Assembly (NCBI GenBank): GCA_023079485.1
Contig: CM041084.1
Location: 120,078,467 to 120,142,466 of the forward strand
From: Archilochus colubris
Taxonomy: Eukaryota > Chordata > Aves > Apodiformes > Trochilidae
DNA: 64,000 bases
Reading direction: 5' to 3'
In this document: positions 1 to 12,491 of the stretch, in pieces
Layout: each line of letters starts with the position of its first letter
Position numbering within the stretch: position 1 is the first letter of the stretch
Program-made: the position numbers and the translations under genes
Notes under the pieces: generated by a model
What the model saw: the letters and a program-made list of their open reading frames with translations, nothing else
Database searches by the model: none
Told to the model about the DNA's origin: nothing

Positions 1-3000
1 TGTTACCTAAATCTGGATTTGAATCTGCTTAGCATATCCCAGCAGCACCTCAAAATGCTGAGTGCACTCAAAATGTTGCAGAATGAAGGCCTGTTGCCAT
101 TCCATAGGCAGAGTTTGAAGTTTGGTTAAGTGGAAAGGTCAGAAGCAGAAAAAACAGAGGGGGCAGAAGTCAAGCTGGGTCATAATTTTCATTGCTGTGC
201 TCTCCACTGATGTTTCCTTTGATTCTGTATAAATAAACTTTGTTGTAATGTCTGAGGGAATGGCAGCCTACCATGCCCTTCCTTGGCTTGTGTGTTTTAG
301 AAATGTGCTCCCGCAGTTTGCTTAAGTGAAGCCAGCACCCTGTCATACTCCCAAGAGTTCTGTAAGTGCAGTGTTCTTAGCCTGTTCAGTCAAAAAACAA
401 AACAAACAAACAACCTCAAAAGAGAAAGCAGTCTTCCTTGATTTAATATATTTTAATGCACTCATCTGCATCAGTGGCTAAGATTTTACCTAAGTTGGGT
501 ATACTTGCCACAGCTTTTCTCTGCAATGGGTACTGTGCAAGGTTTGATCCAAAGTCAAGATTGAAGCCATGCTCTGCAGTTATTTACATGCATTTCTATT
601 CCTCACCTTCTTATTAGTGGGTGCTTTTCCCAGTACCAAGCAGCTATGGGATGTACCTGTCTTTCTATCAGCATCAGCCCCACCAGTAGTCTCGAAAGCA
701 ATGTCTAAGTCTTCCTTTTGCATATTATTTTCCAGTCTGAAAGTACTACGGAACATCCTGCTGCAGAATTCAGAGCATCCTGTCAAGCTATGTAGCTAGT
801 GATCCAGGGTGCATTTTGGACCTGGATCACCAAGTGACAACCAACCCCTTTGAAACCAGATCTCTCAGAATTTAGTCTGTGTGCATCCCATGTAACTTTA
901 CAGAGCGAAAAATCCCCCAGTGACCAGCTTGACATGTAGCTTGCTCTGCCATCTGCTTTGTAGCTATGGCAGCATCTATATAGCTTTTTACCTCTGTGGT
1001 TACCGGAAGTTTTTTGTAGGAAGATCATGAAGATTACATGGTGCTGTAACCCATACAATGACTGGGGAGCCCTGTATCAACTGGGGACCCCTCTTTTGAA
1101 TTTTCTTAGTCCATTCATTGATCTCTGTATAGTTTCAAGGTATGGCACAGCATCTTTGTGTCTTATGGGAACATACGATTGCTGCTGTTATATATAAAAC
1201 ATGTTGTGTCACTCAGTACTCATTTTCATAAATAAGACAAAAACCACGTCTTTACCAAGAGACAGCATACGCTGTCCTTGAAAGAACCTGACATAGTGTG
1301 TGTTCCTCTTCTGAAAACTATGGAAAAGTGCAGTGGCAGTGATGAAAGTGGACTTTCCAATTTTGCCTAGCAATGACTAAAAAGGATGTCACATGAAAAA
1401 GAGCTGGAATTAGTTACAGATGCAGTAGATTATGGAAATCTCTGCTAAGTGTTTTGAAGTAGAGAAAGACTAAGCAGTTTGGAAGCACAAGAAAAAGATG
1501 TTTTCTCATCTTTTCTTTGTCCACAGTCAAACTGTATTTTGTTCTTTTTTTCCTAATTGTGTTAGGAACTCATAAATTGTTGTACCGCAATCTCACTTCT
1601 CTACAGCTAAATTTGCATTTTCTCCTCCACTGGTGAAAACTTAGGGCTTAGCTGTACAGGTTGGTTCTCGTGATTCCAGTTCTCCACACCCAACCTTTTT
1701 TTTTCATTTTTTTCCTAGACATATTTTTTTCATTCCTCTGATGCAATCTGCTTCTCATGTATTCAGTGCATTTTTAGGTACTTGGAACTCCTTGAACAGT
1801 ATTGTGTTTGCACCCACTGTCTGGAAAGTTTGTGTGATGTAGGACTTTGGGTGAGAGGTATCAAAGAATGGCTTTGAATTTGCTAGGCAAGGAAAGTTCA
1901 GACAAAGATTGCAGTGGCAGAGATGGGAAAGTATTTTAATTCTCATTGGGAGAGGTGGGTCTAAGTGCTGCTTCAGCCTCTTGTATGCAGTTCCCAATGA
2001 AGGCAGACAGCTGAGAAGTCAGAATCAGTGATGGTAGAAACTATTCTACTGTCAGTCCCTAGTGAAAGAAACTGGTGTGTCTGATGTTAGTTGGACTTCA
2101 GGAAATCTTTCTTTTGGGGCACTAGCACCCCCTATGCATTAGACTTTAAAGTAGTTCTTTTGGTTCTAGTTCTGGTACAGCTGGTGCCTACAACTGAAAG
2201 TTTTTCTCCAAGTACAAATCTACAGTCAGTGTATTATGTGAAAGAAAGTGAAAGAGAAAGGAAACAAAAACTTTTAGACCTCCAATGTAGAAATAACATC
2301 CTCTTTCAGTTTGGGTCTTCTTTTGATATACTTCATTCTTCATCCTAAGACACATTTTCCAGTCTTTTTTTGTGCTTAAAAACATGATCTGCAGAATGAA
2401 AGATCACACCATCCTTTTGACCTGGCAAAGGACTAAAATAATCCACTTAGCTTTGCATACTTTTTCTGGAGAAAGTAGAAATTGTCATAAAACCAGTGGT
2501 TCAGAAGTGAAGTGTAGAGTTGCCTGCAGCTCTCTAGTGTGAAAGGTATGTAAATTCCCAAATACAGGGGAAGTCTCTCACCAAGAAAAATCCCTTTCTG
2601 TGAATGCTAATTCTGTGCTACAGAGGCCTGTGTTGACTTCCTGGAACATCTCAGCTACTTTGTAGGCCAGTAAAGATTTGCAACATGTTGCCTGCTGAAA
2701 TTTCAGTCTTATAAACCATGTCATTCATAACACAGTAGTACTTTAGGTAGTACTTTAGGTAGGTAAAGTACTTTAGTAGTATTTAGTGTCTTTAGGCTCC
2801 CTAAACGTTCATTAATGAAATAGCTGTTCCTATGAGAATCAAATATTATTTTCACTTTCTCAACAACTATTCCCCCTTGACACCAGTTTTTAAAAGTTCA
2901 TGTTGTCATTGTAACCTACATCAATGTGTGTGTGCAAAACCCACATGAGCAGGTACTTACATAGAGGCATGCTCCTGTTTCACATGCACCAAGCAGAAGC

Positions 3001-3149
3001 AGTAACTGATATAAGTGGGCCTTAATGGACATTGAACACCAGACTCCATGGCATTCAAACTGGGAAAATCTCTTCTGGTTCAGAGTACTCTGACTAACTT
3101 GTTAAAGAGCCCTACCAAAAGACAAGCTGTGAGGGTAGTTCACTGCTGA
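1..3149. other. Non-coding sequence, probably PI15 intron
   Basis: This stretch is AT-rich and no exon was recognised in it. The short open frames, including one at 569-799 that starts with a hydrophobic run, lack splice or codon support and do not resemble the N-terminus of PI15. A 12-bp tandem duplication lies at 2737-2760. Assignment to an intron is inferred from the missing 5' part of PI15. Confidence 0.55.
2737..2776. repeat. Short tandem repeat, 12-bp unit, with a palindrome
   Basis: The unit AGTACTTTAGGT occurs twice in perfect tandem at 2737-2760, and its first ten bases return at 2767-2776. The third copy sits inside the perfect 12-bp palindrome TAAAGTACTTTA (2764-2775). This is a local replication-slippage product with no known function. 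Confidence 0.8.
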
Positions 3150-3687
3150 CTTGAAGAATGGGGTTCTGCAAGGATGAGTCCTGAGCTCTGTACAGTTCAA
3201 TGTGGTCATTAGTTGACTGGCAGTAGGATGTCTGAAGTATAATAGATGGACCAGTATAATAGATGTGTTTGTACACACTCACAAACATGAAGCTAAATAT
3301 TTATGAAATGCTGTCTGAAGATTTTAAGCCAGAAAAATACTCTAGATAAACTTGAATCTGCTTATGTATAGAAAGACAGACAGAGAGGGACTTTGTATAA
3401 TATCATGTAGTGATAAGATAAGGAATAACAGTTTCAAACTGAAAGAGGGTAGATTTGAATTAGATATTAGGAGCAAATTCTTGCCTGTGAGGGTGGTGAG
3501 GCACTTGTACAGGTTGCTCAGGGAAATTATGGATGCCCCCTCCCTGGAAGTGTTCAAGGCTAGGTTGGATGTGGCTTTAAGCAACATGGTCTAGTGGGAC
3601 GTGTCTCTGCCCATGGCAGGGAGCTTGGAACTAGATGATCTTTAAGGTCCCTTCCATACCAAGCCATCCTCTAATGTTCTGATAAAG
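3150..3687 (+). mobile_element. CR1 LINE, eroded 3' part
   Basis: Two CR1-like blocks in the same orientation are separated by unmatched DNA. The block at about 3150-3216 resembles the reverse-transcriptase stretch encoding the GVPQGS motif and the LFN segment after it. The block at about 3365-3687 matches the 3' end of ORF2 and the tail: the FKLDI-like segment, the VVRHLYRLLREI segment corresponding to the usual RHWN-LPRE block, and a degraded GATGATCTTTAAGGTCCCTTCC tail. Many substitutions and a large internal deletion point to an old insertion. The left block alone is a weak match. Confidence 0.75.
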
Positions 3688-4302
3688 TTTCAATTAATTT
3701 TTCTTCAGTGACTGCATAAATACATTTATATGCAGGAAAATCTTCCCCTCCTTAAACATGTCACCTTGTAGGACTGGAAATTATAAAAGATTCCCAGAAC
3801 AGCCTGAAATGAGTTAATTTGGATACCCAGGAGTTATTTCATGGATCCATAAAGATAGTTTTTCATGAGCTGGTGGCAGAGGAGCTGGAAGCTTATGGAG
3901 AGTCTGAGCATTTTTATTTCTAATAAATCCACATTAAAGACTGCAACAAAATGGACAAAGGAAATGAACTGTTTTTCTAAATGAAAAGTAACTGTTCCAA
4001 AAGACTCTACTGTAGTGTGCTGAGGCAGTCCATGTGAGTCACGGGGGAAGTCTGTGCACTCTGTATGGCCCAGGAGTGACCTTCTTTGCTGAGGTGACAA
4101 ATTTCAAGATTGCTTTCTGTCTATGAAGATCTGCAGACAACATACAAAATCAGATCAGAAAAGCAAGGAAGCCCATTTAGTGGCCACAAATGTAAATAAT
4201 TGCCTCATTATTTCACTTCCAAATTTGAAATACTTCATAAGATTTTAATGTCCAGGTGATCTTCTTCAAAATTCTCACTGAATATGCAATGAGTGATCAG
4301 TA
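3688..4302. other. Non-coding sequence, nothing recognised
   Basis: AT-rich sequence between the old CR1 and the A/C-rich tract, presumed PI15 intron. The minus-strand open frame at 3834-4100 has no recognisable similarity and is taken as chance. Confidence 0.5.
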
Positions 4303-4516
4303 ACACAACTAAAAAAACCTCCAAAAAACCCAACAAAACAAAAAAACCAACAAAAAACCTAAACCGAACTGTACCAAAACTAACACAAGCAAAAGAAACC
4401 CCAACAAACAAACAAAAATCTCAACCCAAACCAACCAACCAAAAAACCAAAAAAAAAAAATCCTCACCAAAACCAACCAACCAAAAAACCCCAAAACAAA
4501 AAAAGACTCCAAAAGG
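4303..4516. repeat. A/C-only low-complexity tract
   Basis: About 210 bases made almost entirely of A and C on the + strand, built from variants of CCAAAAAA, CCAACAAA and CCAACCAACC. An 18-base block, CCAACCAACCAAAAAACC, occurs twice (4431-4448 and 4473-4490). The complementary strand is therefore G/T-only with many GG and some GGG or GGGG runs. The lysine/proline/threonine-rich frame read through it (4293-4586) is a by-product of the composition and not a gene. Confidence 0.85.
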
Positions 4517-7500
4517 TAATTCAAATTTTCAGAAGTCCTATTTAATGCCTAAAGCTTTTTATATTGACATGAAAACTATGAGTTAAATTGGTATTCTCTC
4601 CAGTTTTAAAGCACTTCTGATAAATTCGTTTCTCAACTTGTTTACCTATTTTTTTGCTGTTGTCAGTGGGATTTCTTACAGATCATTCTAAATCTTAGAG
4701 GACGTTTTGTTCTTGAATTGTTTGCCCTGGCTCATCTACATAGTCCCACTGAAATCATCCATGTCTGCAAGTAAGGATTGCAGGGCTAGTTTCTTCAAGA
4801 TTTATGTCTAATGGGTTGGATAGGATTTTTTAATTCATATAGTTTATCCCTGCCATGTTGCAGGACTTCCTTCTGCATTAAATACATATGGTTTTCATCT
4901 TGTCTACTCCTGAACACACATAGTGATGCCGTCTCAGTCACATCTCTTGGCAAATATTTTACCTTAGGAATAGAAATTATTTCCAAATGTCTAAGCTAAA
5001 TATTTCACTCTGTAACTCAGATAATTAATCTTTATATGCACTTTTTAACTGCCCAATAACATTTCTGTCCCTTTTAATTTCAAACATTACCTTTTACATA
5101 TTTACTGATAGTTTTCTTGGCATTAATCAATATGCCTGCATGCATGTAATGTTTCCTTAATTTCCATGTGCATATCTTAGAATGCTTCTGCATATTGGAA
5201 CAACTTACAGTTGAATTCAATTTACAGCTCTTTTGTTAAAACAGTGAACAGCACCCTTAAATGCCAAAGCAGATTAATCCCATCATTCTAAGTCTGCACG
5301 CCTAAAGACACAAGTTCCATAATGAAACAGAGGATTTACTCTAGAAGCTACTGGGAGCCTGCTCTTTCCACTCTTTCCTGTTCTCTTAAATCCTATATAT
5401 ATGGTAAAAGCTGAAATATGTAATCATATGGTGAATCAGGGTGCAAAGATCTTAATCTGCTTTTCGTCATGCAAGAGCACAAAGTAAATCTAAGTGTAGT
5501 CCACTCCAGTCTTCTGGGAGGAGAGATTCCAGGAAGCTTGGAGCTTTCCTAGTGTAGTCTGCCTACCCCAGTATGCCATGGCTTTTAGCTTGCTCTATAC
5601 TGGGAATCCACAAGTGAGATGAGAACAAGTGGAAAGAGTGAAATGGGGAAGTGTATTCAGTGGTTCCAGTTTCTCCCTCCTACTGCCTGTGTTTCTGTTT
5701 AGCTTTCTGAGTGAGTCCCTTCTGCCAGGTGCCATAACCCAGTATAGGAGTGTCTGAAGATTGAAGGCTAATTAATTCTGGAGTATTAGTCCCCTAAGAA
5801 AATTAGAAGAAACCAGAAAGGACTTGTGTGGTTTGCATGTTAAGGGGTGTCTGTCTGCATGACAACTTTAGGAGGAAGAAGTCCTTTTACATCATATTCA
5901 GCCTTTTTCTGCAGTGGAGACAAAACATGGCAACTGCCAGGAAACTGATGAAGAGCAAGAGCAGATGGAGTTTACTCTGCTAATTTTGTTACAATAGAGT
6001 TACCTAGCTCTCTTTTGTCTCATAGAGTTTACTGACTTACCTCTTTCCTTCTGCACCACTCTTTGACTATTAGTGAGATGCAGGATACTGCTCATTTTTC
6101 TATCAGAGTTTCATCTGCAAAAGGTTAGGAATCCCCATTCAGTCTCACTAACTAAACCAGAGTTCATCTAGGGTCAAATCCAAGTGGGTGTTGGCTTTGT
6201 GAAGTACAAAAGCCATCACTTATGTTCTGAATGAATGGTAGAAGACCTGTTTAAGAGTTGAACAGAAATGACCTTTCCTGGAAAGTGCTCCTTGAAAAAT
6301 CTGAAGAACTTCCCCCAAAATGCTGCTGTTGATAAATATTGTGATACCGAGTGACTGTGTCAAACTTGCTTTGGTATTAGAGCTCCTCTCCAGTGCTTTA
6401 TGAATAAGAATTTTAAAACATCCATCTCACTGGTGTTTTAGGAGGGAAGATTTACACTATTTAAATTTAGTATTAGCAGAAAGCCTTCTAGGAGTTTAAG
6501 CAAACAAAAAACAGCCTATTAAAGTCTCAGATAGAAAAGCAGCCTGCCCAGAGCACTCAGAATTAGACATTCCTTTATTATTAAATGTAGCACCTCTTGA
6601 ACTTCTTGGCTAAAATCAGAGACAGGGCATTTTTCACAAGAATCTTGATCCAAAGTACATAGTACTTCATTTCATACATGAATGGAGATGACAATAAGCT
6701 TAAACCTCTCAACATTTTTATCTTCTTTCCTTACCTGAGAAAAAATTCTGAAAAGAGGAACAGTCTATCCAGCACTATCCAGCACACACTTTAGCTGTGT
6801 CCTAAAGACAGCAAAAGATGAAAACTCCAGGATAACCACGTTTGATTTTTGTATACAGAATACTCTCTTCAGCACAGGCACCTCCACCTGTGAATGTAAC
6901 TGTAAGTGCCCTGGAATGGGCTTTGAGGTCTATTTTAACTCAGAATGAACTGGTCTTGCATCTCTATCTGTACAGCAATATTAGTTAACCTGTATCAAGA
7001 GAAAGAATCTTAAATCGATCTTGTTTCTTCTGAGAAGCTTCTTCTGAGAAGCAGCTATGTGTTTTCTTTTGTCATGCTGTCATACCTTTCAATTAGAGCT
7101 ACTTAGAAAAATAATAAGTATTTTCTTTGAAAACTTTTAAAGAAATTAGGAACATTTTTGTTTTAATGAAAAACTCCAGTGGTTAGTAACAAAAAACCCA
7201 AAACAAAACAAAAAAAAAAGATAAAGGCTGTGGATTATTTTCATATAGAAGACAAACAAAATACTATGAAAGAAATCTTTCATTCACACTTTCTGGTTTT
7301 GAAAAAAGGCAATTTGCTCTGATCATGTTTAAAATGGCAGAGGTCAGACACCTTTCTCTTCAGGCTCATGACCAATGGTCAGGAAGACATGGAGCTAGAC
7401 AAAGTCTGCTCCTTTTTGTTACCACTTCTGAGATAAGCTCTTGCCAACTAAAACATGCCTTGCAGTAGGTTAGGAAAGCACTGAATATTTTAAGATATGT

Positions 7501-10500
7501 GGCTCTGATATTTAACTTTTTTTAAAGCTAAACAAATAATAGCCTATCAGGGAAGATTATTCTTATTAAACCTGACAGCCTACCAATTTTATTTGTTTCT
7601 CATTGTTTAAAAACCGGGTGCCAAACATGAAAAAAAAAATGCAGACAACCTTTAGAAGCAACACATTGACTATTAACACTGGTCAAGCTTCTAATAACAG
7701 GAGTCTGACTTGGGCCAAAAAGACACACAGGAGTATAAACTTCTGTATAAAAGGTAGACTTGAATTTTCATAAGAAAAGAATTTCTGGCAATGAAGTCTC
7801 TTGGACATCTGTCTGGTGATGCCCCAATTACTATAGGACAGACCCTCTAATACTGAGCCTTTCAGAAGCATGAATCAGATGTTTGGAGGTTTGGATATAT
7901 GAAAGTAAATCAACTATAAAACATTGCACAATTTTACTTTGAGTTGCAGTGACAAGAAGCTTGATGTATTGACCCTGTATTTATTTGTAAAAGAATGAAG
8001 TACAGAACTGTGATTCCCATCAAGATTTTTTTCTCTAGAGGGTAGATTTTGGCTGTTTTCTGCATATACTTTCTAATTACCACCTACTGCATTTGGGAAA
8101 GGACTTACACTTGTGATAGACACCAACTACAGTATGCACAGTAAGATTTCTAACAGGTGGCAGTTGAGAGCAAAACATGTTCATATTCTTAGAGAGAGTG
8201 CCTAGAATCCAAATGATCTCAGAGCCCAAATAAATATATAAAGTTTGCCAAATCTGTCTATAAATTCCAGTGAGCTCATATGTTTTCATCACACAGTATG
8301 TACTGAAAAAAGTGAAGGCCAAGAGATGAGGCTCTTTCAGTCACTCTGCTGAAAAAAAATGCAAGCAGAAAAGCTGGTGGGTTGTTTTATTAAGCTTTGT
8401 GCCAGACTGGGAGTAGTGGACGTGGTGGGAGGTCCTACAGAAACTTTCTGCACCTGAAAATGCTACAGGTTCAAATGCTGTACAAATGAGAAGGGCAGAA
8501 CTTGTGCAAAAGATCCCTGCATGCCCTTCAAGCTTCAGTGGGATATCTGACAAATATCCACCATGTATTCCAGTGGTACAGCCAGGCAAGGCTGCATGGC
8601 TGTATGACCCATAAGGACAAGATCTGCACCTTGGAAGGTAGCAGCCTACATCTGCTAATCTGCTCCAGGACTTGTGCAAGTAGCTGTGGAGGGCAGTTGC
8701 ACAGATGGGCTGGAGATGTTGGATTTCATACCTCAGCTTCCCAAAGTTTTTCTCACAGGAAGAAATCACTTGAATTGAGGTTTTCGTCTTTCTCACTTGC
8801 TGCCATTCTGGAAGTAAGAGTTTCTGATCTTAAGCTGGGCAAACCAGTGAAAGGACCAGGCTTATGGAGAATAAAAACAGAAGTCTAAGGGAGAAAGGTT
8901 TAAATTTTTTGACTGATCACTGCTAGAAGTCCTACTGGCCACTTTTATGAAGTTTGTCAGAGCCAATGTGCATTTTTTTTCTTGCCAAAGAAGAATCTAA
9001 AGATGTTAATACGAGTGCATAGAATGTATGTATTAGTTACAAATGAGATGCCAAAACTGGCAACAAAATTGTACTGCAAAATGTGACAGTGTTGCCATAC
9101 AACTTTATACAAATTGCACATCCCAAGGTTCCCTTTGCAATCTTCTCACACATCTTCAGTTTTATGAAGAAGTTGAAGAGGACAACAGACTTTTTTTCTC
9201 TGGATTTATGTTCAAGCCTCTACCTGGTGCTTGTCAATCCTGCTGCAGGGCTGGTGGTAGCCAGCTGAGGGGCTGTCACTCTGTGGCTGTTGTGGCATTA
9301 CAGGCAGCAGCCCTCACCTGATGGACACACAGGGAATTCATAGGAGAGTAGGGAGTGACCAGGATGTGTAGTTTTTGCTTAAAGTACTTGCTTTGTCACT
9401 AAGGAATATGCAGAATATTATCCTAGCTGATAAATCATATTAAAACAACCAACCAACCAACCAAAAAGTAACCACTAAATCCAAACTATAAGATACTGAG
9501 AACTGCTGCTGGTATTGAATATTCAAATGAATGATCTGCTGAGGTTCTGCTGTACTCTTGTGCAAGTGAGGGGCACTTCCTTGCTATGCCAATAAAACTG
9601 AACATGGAAAGATTAAGGATTATGATGTCAAAAGATGATTGGAAGCACAGTTCTCCATTGCTTGGATGCAGACCCCATAGGTTTAAAACCTATCTTTATG
9701 GAATACCTAGTATCTGTTGGCAGGCAGTCTCAGGGAAGAACTGCTCCTACTTCTCTATGTCTTTTTTTTTTTTTTTTTTCCTTCCTGACAATGAGGGCTA
9801 TAGAGTTAAAAGCTTCTAAATGTTTTTACACAGAGATATCCACATAGAATGAAAGAAGCATCATTAATACAGTGTACCAGTGTGTATTCTGCTCACTTTA
9901 GCACAAATTCTTGCTGCCTGTTACCATTAATAGCATACCAGAGTATTGGCAGAGAAGAAGGGAGTTGGTTGCATTCTGCTTTGGTGATGATGTATCTCAT
10001 GAAGCAAAGCATGCATCAAGATATAAAAATAGTAATAATTTTCTTTTGTCACTGGAAATCTGTATTCTGAACTTCAGGGAATGTATCAGTTAGTCTACGA
10101 AAAGATGGGGTTTTGTCTTCGAAAATCAGGAAAATTTAAATTTAAAATATTTCAGCTTTCTCATCTAAAGTGGATAAACGGTCATAACAACACTTCTTTC
10201 TCCACACATCACATAATGTAGAACCAGGCTAGCAAAGGGTAGGTTGATTTCTTCACTCACTCCCCATATTTGCCAGGAATAATGGATAGTAACTTCCTGT
10301 TCTTCTAAATTCTGAACTTTAGGAACAACCTACCAAAGGGTGCAATTCCAGGTGGCAGTATCCGTCATTCTTTCTCAGGTGTGGCATCTCCAGCGTGAGC
10401 AGCAAAACCTTTAGTTCTCAATTTATCTTCATAGCTCTAAAGATAGTACTCAATAGAAAATCTGTTTTACTTGGGAGGTATTTTACTACTTGGATCAGTC

Positions 10501-12161
10501 CTTTTTTTTCTACCTGTAAGAAAGCAGAAATAAACATTATATCTCCATGTACATTATTTTTACTTTTAAGTAGTAAATCATTAGAAAAAGATTATTTGCA
10601 ATTTCACTCTTAAGGAAAGTAAAGGCAATAAAGTGTTGACAGATCTTACTGATGATTTTGGAAGAAGCCAGTAATTGCTTAATGTGGAAAAAATATCACA
10701 ACATGTTTTGCAGAATTTATCAATCAGATCATAAATCTGAGGGTAAATATCAGCAACATACAAAGTGAAAATTATGATTTGTCTTTCTCATTTTCTCTGA
10801 CAATGTGTGAGAGATATTACAGAAATGGATGTCCATTTTGAGACCAGCCAGAGATTTTTTCCATTTTAAAGTCCTGAAGTGTTGAAATTTTGTGTATTTT
10901 TCAAGGTAAGGAGATATCCTCTTGCAGAAATGGGAAGCAAGTCACTAACATTTTCTAGTATACATAAAAGTAATATAGGAATATGACATTTTAAAAGTTA
11001 CAGGGGTAGGAATTATCTGTTTTGAAGAAAAAACCTCTATCAGGAGTTCATGCAAATTCCAAGACATTTGTATTTTACCTTTCTTGATTTAGCTAATATT
11101 TTGGATGATCTATAACATCTCAGAACTTACTTGCATCATTCAAAATAAGAGAGAAAGCCTTCACAAAGTGAAAGAACCCTTCTCTCTCTTCTCTTCCCTC
11201 TTTTTACAAAATATTTAATTTTTTTTACAAAGCCATGAGAAACTTTGAGGCATGTGATCTAGAAACAAAAAATAGTCATAGACAGCCCCCTTACGATTGT
11301 TTATTTCATCAAGTTATGAAATTAAAATTCATTAAATGTACTTACATTCTGTTTCTAGATCTTCCAGAGACAGAAAAAATCTCTCAGAAAGTGACCAATG
11401 GAGCCTTCACTCCAGGTGTTGGCATCCTCTGGATAGCCAAGTTGAACTCTGACACACAAACTGCTTCCTAGAGCCTTGTGAACTACAAACTGATATCTCA
11501 TGAAGTCAGCTTGAAACCCAGGGGTTTTGGTACTTATTCCAGGCCAAATGTGATGCCTATGTTTGGGCCATCTAGCTGAGGTTAATTCAAGTAAAAAAAC
11601 AGTCATGTCATGAGCTTCACTGATATCCAGAAGTCCTAATCCAGAACTTACTCAAGAAAAAAGATTGTTTCCTAACCTTTATATAATTACAGAGTATGAA
11701 TATTATGAAGCCAGACTAGAAGGACTCCAGCCTTTTTTTGCAGTGAAATTGAGAGGTGCTCCATGAAAAGAAAAGGTCTTCAAGGAGGGGCTGACATTCA
11801 CTACTTTACCTTGTCATTCTGAAGACCTATAGTGAATATACACCCTTTGCTTTCATAAAGGTACAGATCCCAAATGACATAGTTTCTTGATACTGACAAA
11901 TCCCAAAGCTGGATGTTTCATTAGCACCAGCAATGTGCTCCAGACCCTGAAAACACTGTTTTGAATCCCATCTCTGTTTTAGTCTGATTTAACCATGACT
12001 TTTTACATCCATCATTCAAAGATGTTAGCAAAGTTTTCCTGTTCAGGCTGTGCTAAGAGATGTTACAGCAAAGCATTTACAACTAGGAGTATGCAACTTT
12101 CTAATTTTTATGTAACATTCCAACAGGGTGTGCGTATCCAGAGTAGTAATATGCTAGCAGT
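4517..12161. other. Non-coding sequence, probably PI15 intron
   Basis: I recognise no exon and no CR1 here. Simple sequences present are an (AACC)n run near 9450-9470 and a T-run near 9763-9780. The stretch at about 8460-8890 and the one at 9043-9321 are somewhat richer in G+C and open in overlapping frames on both strands (151 codons minus, 128 codons plus), but neither frame resembles a known protein. They may be eroded mobile DNA. Confidence 0.5.
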
Positions 12162-12167
12162 AATACT

Positions 12168-12340
12168 TGTAGCGGGAGGAGCCATTCTTGCTCCTGAAGC
12201 TCGACGAGCTGCTGGTCTCTTCCAGGACTCCAGCCACCACACAGCGCTTCCAGGGTAGAAGTGTAGCAGGAAGAGCCTTTCTTGCTCCAGAGGCTCAACA
12301 AGCTGCTGACCTCTCCATGCCTCACACCAGAGTGAGCTGA
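12168..12340 (-). repeat. Internal 94-bp duplication in the LTR
   Basis: The segment starting TGTAGCGGGAGGAGCC at 12168 is echoed by TGTAGCAGGAAGAGCC at 12262. Similarity continues through the AGCTGCTGGTCTCT / AGCTGCTGACCTCT block and then fades. The copies differ at several bases, so the duplication is older than or as old as the insertion and may belong to the family consensus. Confidence 0.75.
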
Positions 12341-12485
12341 GCTCTGCTCCGTGGGTGTGTGTCCCACCTTTATTGGACCCCTGGTCTTGCTCATGCCCAA
12401 TAGGGGCCTGTCCTAATCAGGCACAGGTGGACTCACACCCACTCACTGGCAATTCAAGGCACCTGGTTTATCTGGTTTCTCTACA
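12168..12485 (-). mobile_element. Solo LTR of an endogenous retrovirus
   Basis: This 318-bp element begins TGTAG and ends CTACA, a perfect 5-bp terminal inverted repeat of the TG...CA type, and is bounded by a 6-bp target duplication. No retroviral coding sequence adjoins it, so it is a solo LTR left by recombination between two LTRs. The only AATAAA is on the minus strand (12369-12374 read as its complement, in the context CCAATAAAGG), which sets the transcriptional orientation as minus, antisense to PI15. On the + strand the first 94 bases (12168-12261) are partly repeated from 12262, so the R/U5 end carries an internal tandem duplication including the TGTAGC terminus. The family assignment (class II, ERVK-like) rests on the 6-bp duplication and length only. 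Confidence 0.85.
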
Positions 12486-12491
12486 AATACT

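Larger units (their letters stand above)
12162..12491 (-). repeat. Target-site duplication flanking the solo LTR
   Basis: The hexamer AATACT occurs at 12162-12167 and again at 12486-12491, immediately outside the terminal TGTAG and CTACA of the LTR. A 6-bp duplication fits integration by retroviruses of the avian ERVK/alpha-beta type. Both copies are identical, so the insertion edges are secure. Confidence 0.88.

Noticed and set aside
569..799. 76-codon + frame starting with a hydrophobic signal-like run
   Set aside because: It looked like a possible PI15 first exon, but the residues after the hydrophobic run do not match PI15 and no donor fits. A minus-strand frame overlaps it, as expected for random open sequence.
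4293..4586. 97-codon lysine/proline/threonine-rich frame
   Set aside because: It is the translation of the A/C-only tract, where stop codons TAG and TGA cannot form, so the open frame is a composition artefact.
8341..8888. Overlapping 151-codon minus and 128-codon plus frames
   Set aside because: Open on both strands, with no recognisable domain or splice structure. Frames of this length are expected about once in a window of this size by chance, and local G+C is raised.
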